64,000 nucleotides of DNA from Fagopyrum homotropicum (taxonomy: Eukaryota > Streptophyta > Magnoliopsida > Caryophyllales > Polygonaceae): positions 117,747,235-117,811,234 of the forward strand of contig BSWB01000004.1 in assembly GCA_033239125.1 (NCBI GenBank), written 5' to 3'. Below, in pieces: positions 34,641 through 45,805 of the stretch (its first letter is position 1; the number at the start of each line of letters is the position of its first letter). A model generated the notes under the pieces. The model had not been told where the DNA came from and ran no database searches. It saw only the letters and a list, made by a program, of their open reading frames with translations. The translations under genes were made by a program, and so were the position numbers.

Positions 34641-36916
34641 ATTTTATTCATTTATGTGTAAATGTATGGTTAATCACTGTGTTAGGTCATGCTGACCCAA
34701 ATTTGGGTCACTAATTTTCCACACAATGTATCTACACTTTGATAGAATATGCCCTGCAGCTACCCTCAAAAGCTTCCAAGTTCCAACTACACCATTATGT
34801 CTAGTCAACTTAAGACAAATTAAATAAATATTATAGTTCTTATTTTATATTTTATTCAATAAATGTTTACTCAATAATAAGGGTTAATGAAAAGTCCACT
34901 GCCTAAAAATTAAAATTAAAAGAAGACTTCAAGTATTTTTATTTTTGGTGTCTACTGTCAAGAGGGCAAAATGTCCACTGCCCAACTATTTTGATGGTTG
35001 CTGTAGCAAGGCCTAGAAGCCACAGCTGTTAATACCCAATACTACAATTTAATGAAACTAGTTTATTTTTTCATTAATTTATTTTATTAAATCATGCAAA
35101 CAGTAAAGTTAATACTAGGATGAGAGATGAGTACCATGCGCTTGATGGGTGGGATATAACATACGTTGATCTTTGCACTTGAACCATGGTTGCTTGCTAT
35201 GCTCAGGGTTTTGTCATCTCTTTGTAAATATTTTAATTTGTTTTATTTCTAAAATCTTTTCATATTAACCGCAAGCGGTAGTGTAATGCCCCATAATTTC
35301 CTGATGTTGTAACTTTATAAGGTTTAAAGGCTATGTGGCCTGATTCGTATCTCTTAGCTTAGGTTCTACAAGTAGAGTTGTTGATGCTTCGCAGTAGGTT
35401 GTGGAGGTAATTGAATGGTTTCAGCTAGGATTACTTGGCTCTTAGTAAATAATGTGGATACAATACATTTTTCATTGCTAACTTTGCATGTCTAGGAAAC
35501 GATTAGTTTTGGTTGTTTCACATTCTTCAATGGATAAAACCAATAAATATTATAGGAGTTTTTTTTATTTAAATATTCTAAAAGACTATGTTACCATTTT
35601 ATTTGATTCTTGATTTTCTGGATAATGATATGTTCGATTTATGGCAGTGATATGATCAAGTCAACAAATAGAAAAAAAATAGAACATTGAATAAACATAG
35701 TGAGAGAGATGAATAAGTAGATTTCAGAAGGAATGTTGGAGAATGCTCAGTGGAAAGTAAACAGAAAATTATAAGCATCATAATGAGTAGGAAGATTGAA
35801 TTTAGTGCAATTCAAATTAATAGAGTTATGTTTCTTGACTTGAATCTGGGTTTCCTTCAATTCATTTACAAGGATTTGACATTTGTTAATGGGGTTTGTT
35901 GAGAGCCGGATTGTACATGAATTTTTACGTAAACATTATTATTTTTGAGATCGGGTGTCTATTGAGTTGAACACCAGAATGAGTGTGTTAACTATTGCTC
36001 TTATAAATTAAAGCATAGTTTTTTACTCTACTCAAACATCTAATAGCCACAACTTTTTAATGCAGATCTGCCATTTCTGGTTAAAGTGGAAAAGGTAAAG
36101 TAGTGTGTTGATCCAAGATAAGGATCATATTATCCTCCCAAGGCAATTGCTAAGGTAATACGCGTACTTCAAATTGTTCTTCCTAAAACCCATATTATTC
36201 TCTCTTATCCTGCATTCTTTATCTCCATGTTATACTTGTCGTATTGTTAGATTTAAATCTTTGGTAAGTATTGCCTGCTAAATCTTTGGTGATTATGAAT
36301 GCTCATGCTTGTTTGGATCAAGGAAGGCGTGATGTGTTAGAAAGGCATAAATTTGTGTAAGGTTATGATTTTGGAGTTGATTTACCAAAAGTGAAATGGG
36401 TACAACAAGATAGGACATAGCAGGGATTTCAGTTGATACGTCCCATCAGCGTGAACTATGCAATACCATTTCTGGCTCCAACAACCACTATTCAACTTCA
36501 TTACTACACTAATCAAACGTACGGCTACCCTCACAGATGAATATTTCAAAATTTAAAAAATTCAACTGGGTTTGTTTCCCAGATAGCAGTGAATCCGTAG
36601 TTTGAACATGCTTTATTTATGTAATTGCAGTGGAAGTGGTCAAGCGTACAAATCAAACGTGCGTACACTCACAGATGATAGATGAAATCTTTGGATCTCA
36701 TTGTGTTGTTTCTGTCAAGTGTCAATTAGGGCTTACTGAGTTCATTTCCATCGGTTTTGGTAACTTCCACAAATGAAAAGATGGAAATTAGCAAATTTAG
36801 AGTTGTGTTTACTGCCTCAAGTGCTTCCATTTATGGCTTCATCCTATTGCATATCTCCATGTTCACTGACTCCAAATGCTTCCATTTCTGTCTGTTTTTG
36901 TGTTTATGCACATGCA

Positions 36917-37597
36917 GATTTTTTTAGGACATGCCTAACTCCTCTAGGATACATATAATCTGATATGGTTTATGTTTATGCACTTGCTAGTTTTTTTTAT
37001 GCACTTGCTGCTTGCCTTTTTAAGTGTTGTTATTTAAGTTCACCTTGAAGAATCATCTTGGTTGTAAATGTTGATTACGCTGTCTATTTTCGTGTTTTTA
37101 TTTAATGATTTCTCTTTACAGATGATACCAAACAATTGTAAGGTTCATTTGCTATATATGTTCTTATCTTGGCTGGATATGTTAGACTTCTGCAGGAAAA
37201 TTTGTAAATGTTGTATTTTGGATGGAAATCAATTAAGTGTTATCAGTTAAATGTGCAGTTTTATATTACCAAAACTCGATCTATTGACATAAACTCGCAG
37301 ATTTTTTTATGCACTTGCTGATTTTTTTAGGACATGCCTAACTCCTCTGGGATACATATAATCTAATATGGTTCATGTTTATGCACTTGCTGATTTTTTT
37401 ATGTACTTGCTGCTTGCCTTTTTAAGTGTTGTTTTTTAACTTCACCTTTAAGAATCATCTTGGATGGATATATTGATTATGCTGTTTGTTTTCATGTTTT
37501 TTATTTACTGATTTCTCTTTCCATATGATGCCAAACAGTTGTAAGGTTCATTTGATGTCTGTTTTCATCTTGGCTAGATATGTTAAACTTTTGCAGG
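36917..37597 (+). repeat. Direct duplication inside CACTA element, about 280 bp
   Basis: 36917-37196 and 37320-37597 are about 85-90% alike by eye. Both start gatttttttaggacatgcc and end ttgcagg/tctgcagg, with 123 bp between them. Confidence 0.9.
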
Positions 37598-37751
37598 AAA
37601 GTTTTTATTATTAAAAATAAAAAAGGAAATTCATATTCTTTAGAATTGATATAAACTGAGGCTCTCAGTAAGAACAAACAATTCATACTGAAGCACATAC
37701 CATTAATGTTCCTACTGATTTTCCTTCTGTTGTTTGAGCTTCGAATTGCAG

Positions 37752-37921
37752 ACTCTATCAAGACTCGTGTTCTATTAGGTCCTAATGCTGTACGAGTTTG
37801 GGTTGTCATACCGAAGATTCCTGATGCAACACTTTGGAGGGCAACATCTGAGTTAGAGTGCATTGAAGATGATGTTGGTACAACAATTGCATGGCCAGTA
37901 GGAAAATTTATTATAAGATGA
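37752..37921 (+). pseudogene. Exon resembling the DUF8039 tail of CACTA proteins
   Basis: After an attgcag acceptor the frame encodes RVLLGPNAVRVWVVIP and, near the end, DDVGTTIAWPVGKFII, then a stop at 37921. The G-T-x-IAWP ending and the preceding hydrophobic V-x-V pattern match the C-terminal domain (DUF8039) found in plant CACTA accessory proteins. It suggests that this element once carried the TNPA-like gene. No upstream exons recognised. Confidence 0.5.
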
Positions 37922-38058
37922 AATGACATTAGATGGTTATCCATTTTAGATTTGTATTGTCAAACTATGATCTTTTGGTAAACAATTGTTTTATACAACT
38001 CATGTTTTGTATCATTTTGAATCTTTGAAATGAAATAATGTGGTTTTTGTCCTATGTC

Positions 38059-38518
38059 GTTATAGAGTTTCTATACCATTTAAAGAAAACGCTATTGTTA
38101 GGTTTTATAGCGTTTATAAAAAAAAAATGCTATTATGGGGTTCTATAGCGTTTATAAAACACTATCAATGACATTAATTTCATAGTGTTTGCACAAACTC
38201 TATTAATAGGTCCACGTGTCCATAGCGTTTCCTTAAACGCTATAATACGTCCACCTTTTCATAGCGTTTGTAAAAACACTATAATAGGTCCACGTTTTCA
38301 TAGCGTTTATCAAACGCTATAATAGGCCCATTTTCATAGCGTTTGCACAAACGCTATTATTGGTTGCTTTTCCATAGCGTTTCTGCAAACGCTATATACT
38401 TTTCCATAGCGTTTGTGCAAACGCTATGAAAAGTTCTGACCCTATTATAGCGGGCTCTGTCATAGCGTTTATAAAAACGCTATTAATGTATATAATAGCG
38501 TTTTTCAAACGCTATGAA
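38059..38518. repeat. CACTA right subterminal palindrome array
   Basis: About a dozen pairs of ATAGCGTTT and AAACGCTAT, most forming complete palindromes (for example CATAGCGTTTG-TG-CAAACGCTATG near 38406). From about 38209 to 38430 they are arranged as roughly 38-bp tandem units. The left end has a shorter version at about 32613-32720. Confidence 0.93.
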
Positions 38519-38538
38519 TGCTTCTAAATGTTGTAGTG

Positions 38539-38541
38539 CAT
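38539..38541. repeat. CACTA target duplication, right
   Basis: CAT, matching 32591-32593. Confidence 0.8.
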
Positions 38542-38636
38542 TTTCAAGGTCTTATCACGCCGAATTCAGTTTCCATTCATCCTCAACCGAGCAATCATCT
38601 TGCACCGAGTCTTCATAGTTCTTGAAGTGTATCACG

Positions 38637-38649
38637 TGGTATTAGAGCC
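38637..38649 (+). other. Primer binding site (initiator tRNA-Met type) of outer gypsy element
   Basis: TGGTATTAGAGCC, one base off the canonical TGGTATCAGAGCC, two bases after the LTR end at 38634. Confidence 0.75.
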
Positions 38650-39573
38650 TAGTAAGTTATTTATCTAAACTCTTGTTTAAGGTCTTGAAATTCTCATATT
38701 TGCAAGCTTCCATTTTCGTATCCAAAAACTAAAACCACAACAATAAACAAACAAACAAACAAAATAACTCGTTTTCCTTCATAGTTGTGTCTGGTTGTTG
38801 TTGCCTTTGAATCTCAATTTCCAATTGTGTTGTTGATCATTAATTCCTTGACTAAATTGGAATTGTTTGAGTCAAAACTTGGCTGAAATAAAAATTGTGT
38901 TTCACCTTTATCTTTCTTTCATTTCCGTGCTTTCTAATTTTCAAGTATTAAATCATATATTATTTGTTGTCCTTGTGCATAAACTAAGCTAGCAACCTTA
39001 GAAGTAGCAAAAAAAAAAGAGTTATTGTTGCAACTTGTACTAAATTTGCGATGCATCTTTGGATACTTTCAAGGATAAACTTCGGAACTAGACCGAGCTT
39101 AAACTTCAACTACTCTGTTTGTTGATGTACAGGCGATGAATGAAAAACATATGTCTTATATGTCATCATTTACATGCATTTCATACCTCATTTGGTTTGG
39201 TTTGGTTTGGTTTGGTTCATGCTCATATAGAGCACAAGTCCTTCTTATTGCATGTTATGGTGTCTACTTTTGTTTATTTTGTATTCCAGGCGTTCGAGGC
39301 CAGAAATGAGCAAGAATGATGAAAGAATGCCAAAATACGAGCTTCTGTCCTCCCTGAGGTCAAGCACATCATAGAAGACATCGATATTGACCGAGGATCG
39401 AAGTTTCGAGGCTAGAATTGGCGGAGTGAAGGCATGCCGCTAGTGGGGCCGAGAGAGGCGATGGTACGAGCAAGGAGGGAGCCGGTTGCTTGGACGATGA
39501 ATTTGGCATGTGAACGGATGAGCGATTCATCGGAGCGAGCCTGCAAAGCCTCGTCTTCCTCTTCTATGGTCAT
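38650..39573 (+). other. Leader and possible gag start of the outer gypsy element
   Basis: AT-rich leader with an (acaa)n run at about 38742-38763 and a (ggttt)n run near 39197-39221. From about 39460 weakly protein-like sequence (ARREP..., DDEF in a shifted frame) resembles a gag N terminus. It is interrupted at 39573 by insertion of element 3 (target duplication GTCAT). Confidence 0.4.
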
Positions 39574-41262
39574 TGATATGGGATCATCCTCGACGCCAAC
39601 TATGCAAGGACCAAAAGGATCCGAGAGGAGATGCTTTCAAAGAAGATCAAGGAACCATGAAAATGAAGAATCTCGGCCTTGAGACAAAATCTCGGCCGAG
39701 ATATAGACCGGGTTTTCAAGTCTGTCAAGACTTATAAGTAGGGGTGGGCATAAATCCCGCTTAATCCCGTCCCGTCCCGGTCCTGTCCCGATCCCGTCCC
39801 GATCCCGGCAGGATTTGAAAAAAAATGTGTATCCCGTCCCGTCCCGTAAAAAATTTGCCAGACGGGACGCGGGACGGAGACTTCCCATCCCGGTTAATCC
39901 CATCCCGTCCCGCATATATATAAAATAATATTTTTATATTTTTATATATATTATATAGATAAATATCATACATAAATTATACTTTTTTTATAATATTATT
40001 TTTAAAAATATTTATATATTTTCAAAATTATTAGTTCGATAATTTTTCATCAGTCATTCGCTCATTCTTTACGACTCATTTGGTTGGATCTAAAACACTA
40101 GAGGTTATGTTCTCCCTTGATTTAGTCCGTTCACCGTCTTGCTTTGGTCCGTTCCATCACCGCCCTTGCTCTAGTCCGTTCCATCACCGCCCTTAATCTA
40201 GTCCGTTTCATCACCCTTATATTTATGGATTCCCACAATTGTAATCGATAGTTAAATAAATGTAATTTTCTGTAATTTATTTATTGTTATTTTTTGAATA
40301 TGAATCGGTAAGACACTTTCATGTAACTTGAATTTGTTTTCAATGTAATAACTATTAATGTAGGCGTCATGAATCGATAATTAGGTATCTAATTTTCCCC
40401 CCTCGATCATTTGTGTCTTTAAACATGAAAGAAAACAAGCATACATATTGAATATAATCGGTGCTCAATTTGCACGGGATTTGTCCCGTTCCGTCCCGTC
40501 CCACATGGGACAACGCCCGCGCGGGACGAAGAAAAAAAGTCACAAATCCCGTCCCGTCCTGCAAATAACTTGCAGGACGGGATGCGGGACGACTATTATC
40601 CCGTCCCGTCCCATGCCCACCCCTACTTATAAGATCCGTTAAAGATCTTACTTATCTTCTAGGTATTTTAATATCTTTTAATCTCTCAAACATTCAAAAG
40701 GTATCTTTTGGTTTTGATCCTATCTTTTAGGATTACTTTTAGTTGAATCGTTGTCATTTCCACATTATTGTGAGACACTTGTGACTTCGTTCACGGAGTT
40801 TGCATTTTATCATTTCTATTCAATCAAAACGAGAGTTTTTGGTTGAATCGTTGTGAATCCTTGCTAGGTTGTTCTTGTGTGTGTTATTCTTGTTGAAGAT
40901 TGGTGTTACTAGTCAAACTAGTCCTTTCTTGTGTTTGTCTAATGTAGAAGACTTGTGTAAGGTTAAAGAAGGAAGGGTTAAGTTAATTCTTTGTTTAGGG
41001 TTTTGACACATAATTGGTCAAGGGGTTCTTTGCAAGTCTTATAATTAGTCCGATCTTCCTATACTATCATATTTCATTCCATAATCAGCTTCTTATCTTT
41101 CATTATCATCCATAATTCCGCATTCTAAGTTTACAGAAATCTCGGCCTATTCTTACCATAGTCTCGCCCGATATTTGCCTAAGTTTAACCGATATTTTCC
41201 TACGTTGTTCAAATCAAGGACTTTCAAGCTAGATCGGAAACTACGGCTTCAACTTCGCATCA
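39574..41262 (+). repeat. 5' LTR of element 3 (contains a MITE)
   Basis: 1689 bp including an 887-bp MITE and its 8-bp duplication; about 794 bp without them. Compared with the 3' LTR it lacks roughly 70 bp around the TATA box (between matching positions near 40745 and 46095-46170), so its promoter is probably lost. Confidence 0.88.
39739..40625. mobile_element. hAT-like MITE, copy A
   Basis: 887 bp with inverted ends TAGGGGTGGGCAT and ATGCCCACCCCTA, flanked by 8-bp duplications CTTATAAG (39731-39738, 40626-40633). Both end regions are packed with cccgtcccgtccc-type repeats; the middle is AT-rich with no gene. Target length and ends fit the hAT superfamily. Confidence 0.92.
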
Positions 41263-41265
41263 AAG

Positions 41266-41277
41266 TGGTATCAGAGC
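41266..41277 (+). other. Primer binding site of element 3
   Basis: TGGTATCAGAGC, complementary to the 3' end of initiator tRNA-Met, three bases after the LTR end. Confidence 0.9.
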
Positions 41278-42736
41278 TAACCGATTGATGTCCGACTCAA
41301 CCATACACCAAAGGTTCGAGTATACTTATTTGAATCTTCTTTGAGTCACATAAAAATCGAGTCTTTTGTGCCTGTCATCTCTTTTAAGATTATTTAAGCT
41401 TAATGTGCATTGTCTTGTGACTATTGGAAAAGAGAGAAAAACCATATACAAGCCAACCGTGACCTAAAAGCAGCGAGACCTCAATCGAGATTCCACTACA
41501 TAACCAAAATCTCCGCCCCGTGCCTAAAATCTCAATCGAGATTTACAAAAGATAGACCGAGATTTGTTCTAACAAAAGGTCAAGACTTCCTCTCCAAATA
41601 TAATTAGATCCAAAGTTATATTTGGAACATTTCTTTAGAGAGATATCTAGTCAAGCTACAGAAAGAAAGGAAAGAGATATACGAAGTATCTTATTGTTGA
41701 GATCTTATCTAATAGGTGAGATCTTATCATATCTTCAAACATAACCGAATATCTTCACAAAATTTGACCATATCTAATATCCAAGAGCCTTATATCCATC
41801 ATCAACCTTGGATTCACGTTCATATAACATCAAAGGTCCACTCTTGACTTCACCTCATATTATATCATCGATTATAACCTAAAGTTTCGGTGAAGCCATT
41901 CGGACAAGAGTTACTGCAATCCAAGAGTATTTATATATCAAGAATGCAACAAAGAAAAAGCTTACGCCGAGCCTCAACCAGTTTGCATCTCAAAGACCTT
42001 GCCTTTTGACAAATCTCGGCCCTCTAGACATAAATCTTGCCCGATACTTCACCCCCTTCACCCAAGATTTGCTACTATCAAGACTTCATCCTAACTGGCT
42101 AACTCTCTCTAGTTTCTCAAGTGCAAGGTGAGTATAGCTCTCTTCTTAATCTCTTGTGTGCCTATTTCTTGTCTTTTCTCACTCTAAACACATCGAGTCG
42201 ATTATTTGGGTGTGTTAGTTAGTATCTATCTTACTATTTATGTCGTACTTGCAATATTCTTTCTACTTTGTGTCAATTGTGTGAAGAGACCTACAATAGG
42301 AGTTTCTTAGCTATATTTCAACACAAGAACCTTCTTCCGAACCAAGTTGACTACTTGAGGCATCCATGGAATTCTAGTTGGAGCTAATTCATCGATTGGT
42401 AAAGAAGCATTAATCCATCCAAGCATACAACAACTTAGCTTAAGATTCATAACAGAGTGTGAGTGCGAGAGAAAGCAAGTAAGGAACCTTCGTTTTCACT
42501 AACTTCACGACTTTTTTGTTACTTTATGTGATTGTGCAGGATGTCTAACAACTCAAGACGTTTACAACGGGGTGACCCAACGAGTCACAAAAAACAATGA
42601 CGTACTGAAGCAACTCATGGCCACTATCTCAACGTTGACTGAACTAGTGGTGAGGTTGGAAATACGCCCTAGATAACAAATCTCACCCCAAAATCTCAAC
42701 TCTCAACCGAGATTTCACCCGAGATATGCCCCTGTA
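41278..42736 (+). other. Leader of element 3
   Basis: Untranslated leader between PBS and gag. It has several aatctcRRYcgagatt-type motifs (about 41487-41563, 42003-42050, 42680-42726) and otherwise no structure I can identify. Confidence 0.6.
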
Positions 42737-43530
42737 ATGGGCGAAAGCTCACGCAATCCACATCCGCCCCCAACCCCTGATCCGCCTCCAAGGCCCCATC
42801 ACGGAAAAGGTATGAGACTTCCAAACCCTAACTTCTGTACACCTAACATTCCGGATTTTGTTAAAGAAATTCAGGAATTCAAGGAAGAGGATAATGAAGG
42901 CATGTGGAAAAACTATCCTAGAAGTAATTATTGTCCTAGGAGGGATCGAGACTTGGAACCCTATAGACCTCATCAAGATCATGATGGAATTGGCAAAGTA
43001 AAGGTCAAGATTCCGAGTTTTGAGGGCAAATGCGATCTGGACATTTACATGGAATGGGAGACTAAAATTGAACAAATTTGTTCTTGCCATAACTTTAACG
43101 GGAAAAGGAAGGTCCAACTTGTTGCGTTGGAATTCCAAGAATATGCCTTAGTTTGGTGGGATCATCTCATCAAAGAAATGAGGCGAACGCTAGATCCGGA
43201 CATCAACGCTTGGGAGAAAATGAAAGCGTTGGTGAGAGCAAGGTTTATACCCCCATATTATGCTAGGAAAGCAAGACAAAGACTGGAGAATTTTTAATTA
43301 AAGGAACCCGGAACGTGAAACAGGTCTACGCCACCATGCAAATGGCGATGGTTAAGGCCAACATCCATGAGAATGAGGAGTCTACTATGGATCAGTTTTT
43401 AAGAATTTTGCATCCATCACTATCAAATGAAATTAATCCTTATGATAATATGACTAACTTACTGTATTTGGCTATTAAGGTGGAGAAGAAGTTCAAGGGA
43501 CGAGACCAAGAGACACCCTCTTGGAAATAG
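42737..43530 (+). pseudogene. gag of element 3
   Basis: ATG at 42737. Proline-rich start, then the gag core: VKVKIPSFEGKCDLDIYMEWETKIEQI, FQEYALVWWDHL and MKALVRARFIPPYYARK. A stop with frame break at 43297 (after RLENF) is followed by the rest of the domain (MAMVKANIHENEESTMDQFLRIL...YLAIKVEKKF) to a stop at 43530. Capsid protein; requires trans-complementation or is dead. Confidence 0.85.
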
Positions 43531-43717
43531 TAGAAATCTCGACCAAACCGAGACAATCTTGGCCGAGATTCTGACCGAAATCCTTCTTGAGAAAAACCTT
43601 GAAGCAAGAGCGACAACCAAGCTTCACCCTAGCAGACACATTCTCGCCTTTTGAATGAGCATTCAAAGGATCATAAAGGGAGCACTTCTAACTCTACCTT
43701 ACATTCAAGAGATATAA

Positions 43718-43765
43718 TATGTTTTTAATGTCAAGGTAGAGGTCATTATAAAAAAAGGATTCTCC
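43718..43765 (+). pseudogene. Broken CCHC zinc knuckle of element 3
   Basis: A frame reads C-F-stop-C-Q-G-R-G-H-Y, the core of a nucleocapsid zinc knuckle with one nonsense change and the last cysteine missing. Confidence 0.5.
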
Positions 43766-43864
43766 TTACAATAAGGTTTTATTCATTAATCAACAAGGGG
43801 ATTATGAAGTGAAGAAGACCATAAAAGTGTTAGTGAAAGTGATGAAAGTTGTGAATATGAACAT

Positions 43865-44012
43865 TAAGGGGTGGGCATAAATCCCGGTTAATCCCGTCCC
43901 GGTCTCATCCCAATCCCGTCGGGATTTTAAAAAAATGTGTATCCCATCGCGTCCTGTGAAAAATTTGCGGGACGGAACGTGGGACGGAAACTTCCCATTC
44001 CGGTTAATCCCG

Positions 44013-44069
<57 letters not shown>

Positions 44070-44548
44070 ATAAATAATATATAAATTATAATTTTATATC
44101 AATAAGAATTATAAAAGTAATAAATACTATAAAAATGTTATCTTTTATAAATTATCTGTTGTGATTGACATGTAAAAAAAACGTTATCATTAGTGTAGTG
44201 AGGTGCTAGATTTTTGTAATGTGAATCAGTAAGACACACTTTGGTGTAACTTGTATTCATTTTGAATGTATTACCCACTAATGTAGGCCTCTTAAATCGG
44301 TAATTCGGTATCGAGTTTTTTTTTATCATCTGTGTCTTTAAACATGAAAGAAAACAAGAATAATCGTCGAATATAACCAATGCATAATTCTTGCGAGATT
44401 AATCCCGTCTCGTCCAGTCTCATGTGGGGCAGGGCCTGCGTGGGACGAAGAAAAAAGTTGTAAATCCCGTCCCGTCCCGCTTATAATTTGCGGGACGGAA
44501 CGTGAGACGACCCCAATCCCGTCCCGTCCCGTCCCATGCTCTGCCCTA
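43865..44548. mobile_element. hAT-like MITE, copy B
   Basis: 684 bp, ends TAAGGGGTGGGCAT and ...GCCCTA, flanked by 8-bp duplications ATGAACAT (43857-43864, 44549-44556). Same family as 39739-40625, with the same cccgtcccg end repeats and the same tgcataattc/caccaatgc-like interior, but more diverged ends. It includes an (AT)n microsatellite at about 44018-44064. Confidence 0.9.
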
Positions 44549-44556
44549 ATGAACAT

Positions 44557-45206
44557 GGAGAATCTTTGATTGCTAGGAGAACTTTTTATGTTAATATATC
44601 TCCTTGTGAAGATAACCAACGAGAAAATTTCTTTCATACTAGATGTCTTGTTAAGGGAAATGTGTATAATATGATCATCGATGGAGGTAGTTATTGTAAT
44701 ATTGCTAGTGTTGAATTGATTACTAAATTACACTTCCTACATATTATCACCCTAGGCCCTATAAGTTGAAATGGATGAATGATTGCGGTACTTTGAAAGT
44801 GAACAAGCAAGCTAGATTGACTATCATATTAGGACATTATATTGATGAGATTTTGTGTGATGTAGAACCTATGCAAGCTTGTCATATTTTGCTAGGTCGA
44901 CCTTGGCAATTTGATCGGAAAGTGGAGCATGATGGTCATACAAATAAGTATATTTTCACATTAAATGGTAAAAATGTAAAACTAAAGCCCATGGCTCCCT
45001 TGCAAATCATTGAGACCTATGAGAAGGACAAGACAAAAGGCAAGGATCGAGCGTTGGACAAAGAAACGGACGATAGACATCCCAATGGAGAATCTCGGCC
45101 AACCTATGCAATCTCAGCCGAGATTCTTGAGTCTCACCCGATATTACAAGAATCTCGACCCCATGTAGCCACCGGAGGTTCCCTCTTCAAGAGCTCTTCT
45201 GGTTGA
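44557..45206 (+). pseudogene. aspartic protease region of element 3
   Basis: Retropepsin domain with the active-site motif MIIDGGSYCNIASVELITKL (Asp at about 44682), a frame break near 44766, then ILLGRPWQFDRKVEHDGHTNKY and a basic/acidic tail. In intact relatives RT follows directly; here it is absent. The tail region (about 45090-45165) carries several of the element's palindromic motifs. Confidence 0.8.
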
Positions 45207-45805
45207 CACAGGAGGATTGCAAATTGATCATCCACCCAAGGATCTTCAAGTTATACCATTCATGTCATTAAATGATTTCATTAAGCGATGTGTGCTTAAG
45301 GAATCTAGATTTACCATTCCTATCTAGCATTGAGTTGTCATGACAATATAGTTAGGTTGTTTTTCTTAAAAGTTTTTGATCTTATACCGTTGCCTTTAAG
45401 AAAACAGTAAGTTTCATTGCAGGAAAGCTAGTTGCGGACGAGGTTGATCGAATGGGCATGGAATTGCAACTTAATTCCGGAGATCTCAAGACATTGCCAC
45501 CAGAAAAGAATGGGATTGCAACCTATTCTCAGTTATCACATCGCTAGTGATGTATGGATGTTCAATGGATATCTTGGTTATTCCAAAAACAAAATCTTGC
45601 CCGAGATAGTTGTATTTTGACCGAGAATTCTTACTATCGAGTGTTGCGGAGCATGTCTTTAAAGCATCAGTGTTACAAACTTCAATGAATCCTCCAAGAG
45701 AGTTGTGGATACTGAAGTCTTTACTAGAACAAGACTTGAGTTCCTATGTGGTTAGTGATGAGCATGATGCGGATTCGAGGAAGATCCTTTTCAAGAAGAG
45801 GAGTA
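45207..45805 (+). other. Decayed 3' interior of element 3
   Basis: No RT, RNase H or integrase motifs are recognisable, so most of pol is deleted. It ends in a purine-rich tract (aagaagaggag) directly before the 3' LTR, the likely second-strand primer. Confidence 0.6.

Larger units (their letters stand above)
32594..38538. mobile_element. CACTA (En/Spm) transposon, non-autonomous
   Basis: A 5945-bp element with CACTACAACAAAA at the left end and the inverted TTGTAGTG at the right end, flanked by identical 3-bp duplications (CAT at 32591-32593 and 38539-38541). Both ends hold reiterated subterminal TATAGCGTTT motifs in both orientations, the usual CACTA transposase-binding arrangement. I see no TNPD-like transposase; one short exon-like piece resembles a DUF8039 tail. 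Internal duplications are present. It inserted into a gypsy LTR. Confidence 0.9.
32090..38634 (+). repeat. Gypsy LTR interrupted by a CACTA element
   Basis: LTR sequence runs from somewhere after 32083 (left edge uncertain) to 32593, then resumes at 38539 and ends GTATCA at 38634, two bases before a primer binding site. A TATA-like box (TATAAAT) lies at 32367-32373. The pol tail to its left and PBS to its right imply a tandem or recombinant arrangement of two elements sharing this LTR. Confidence 0.6.

Noticed and set aside
42749..43138. Long antisense frame opposite the gag of element 3
   Set aside because: Shadow of the gag coding sequence; no independent features.
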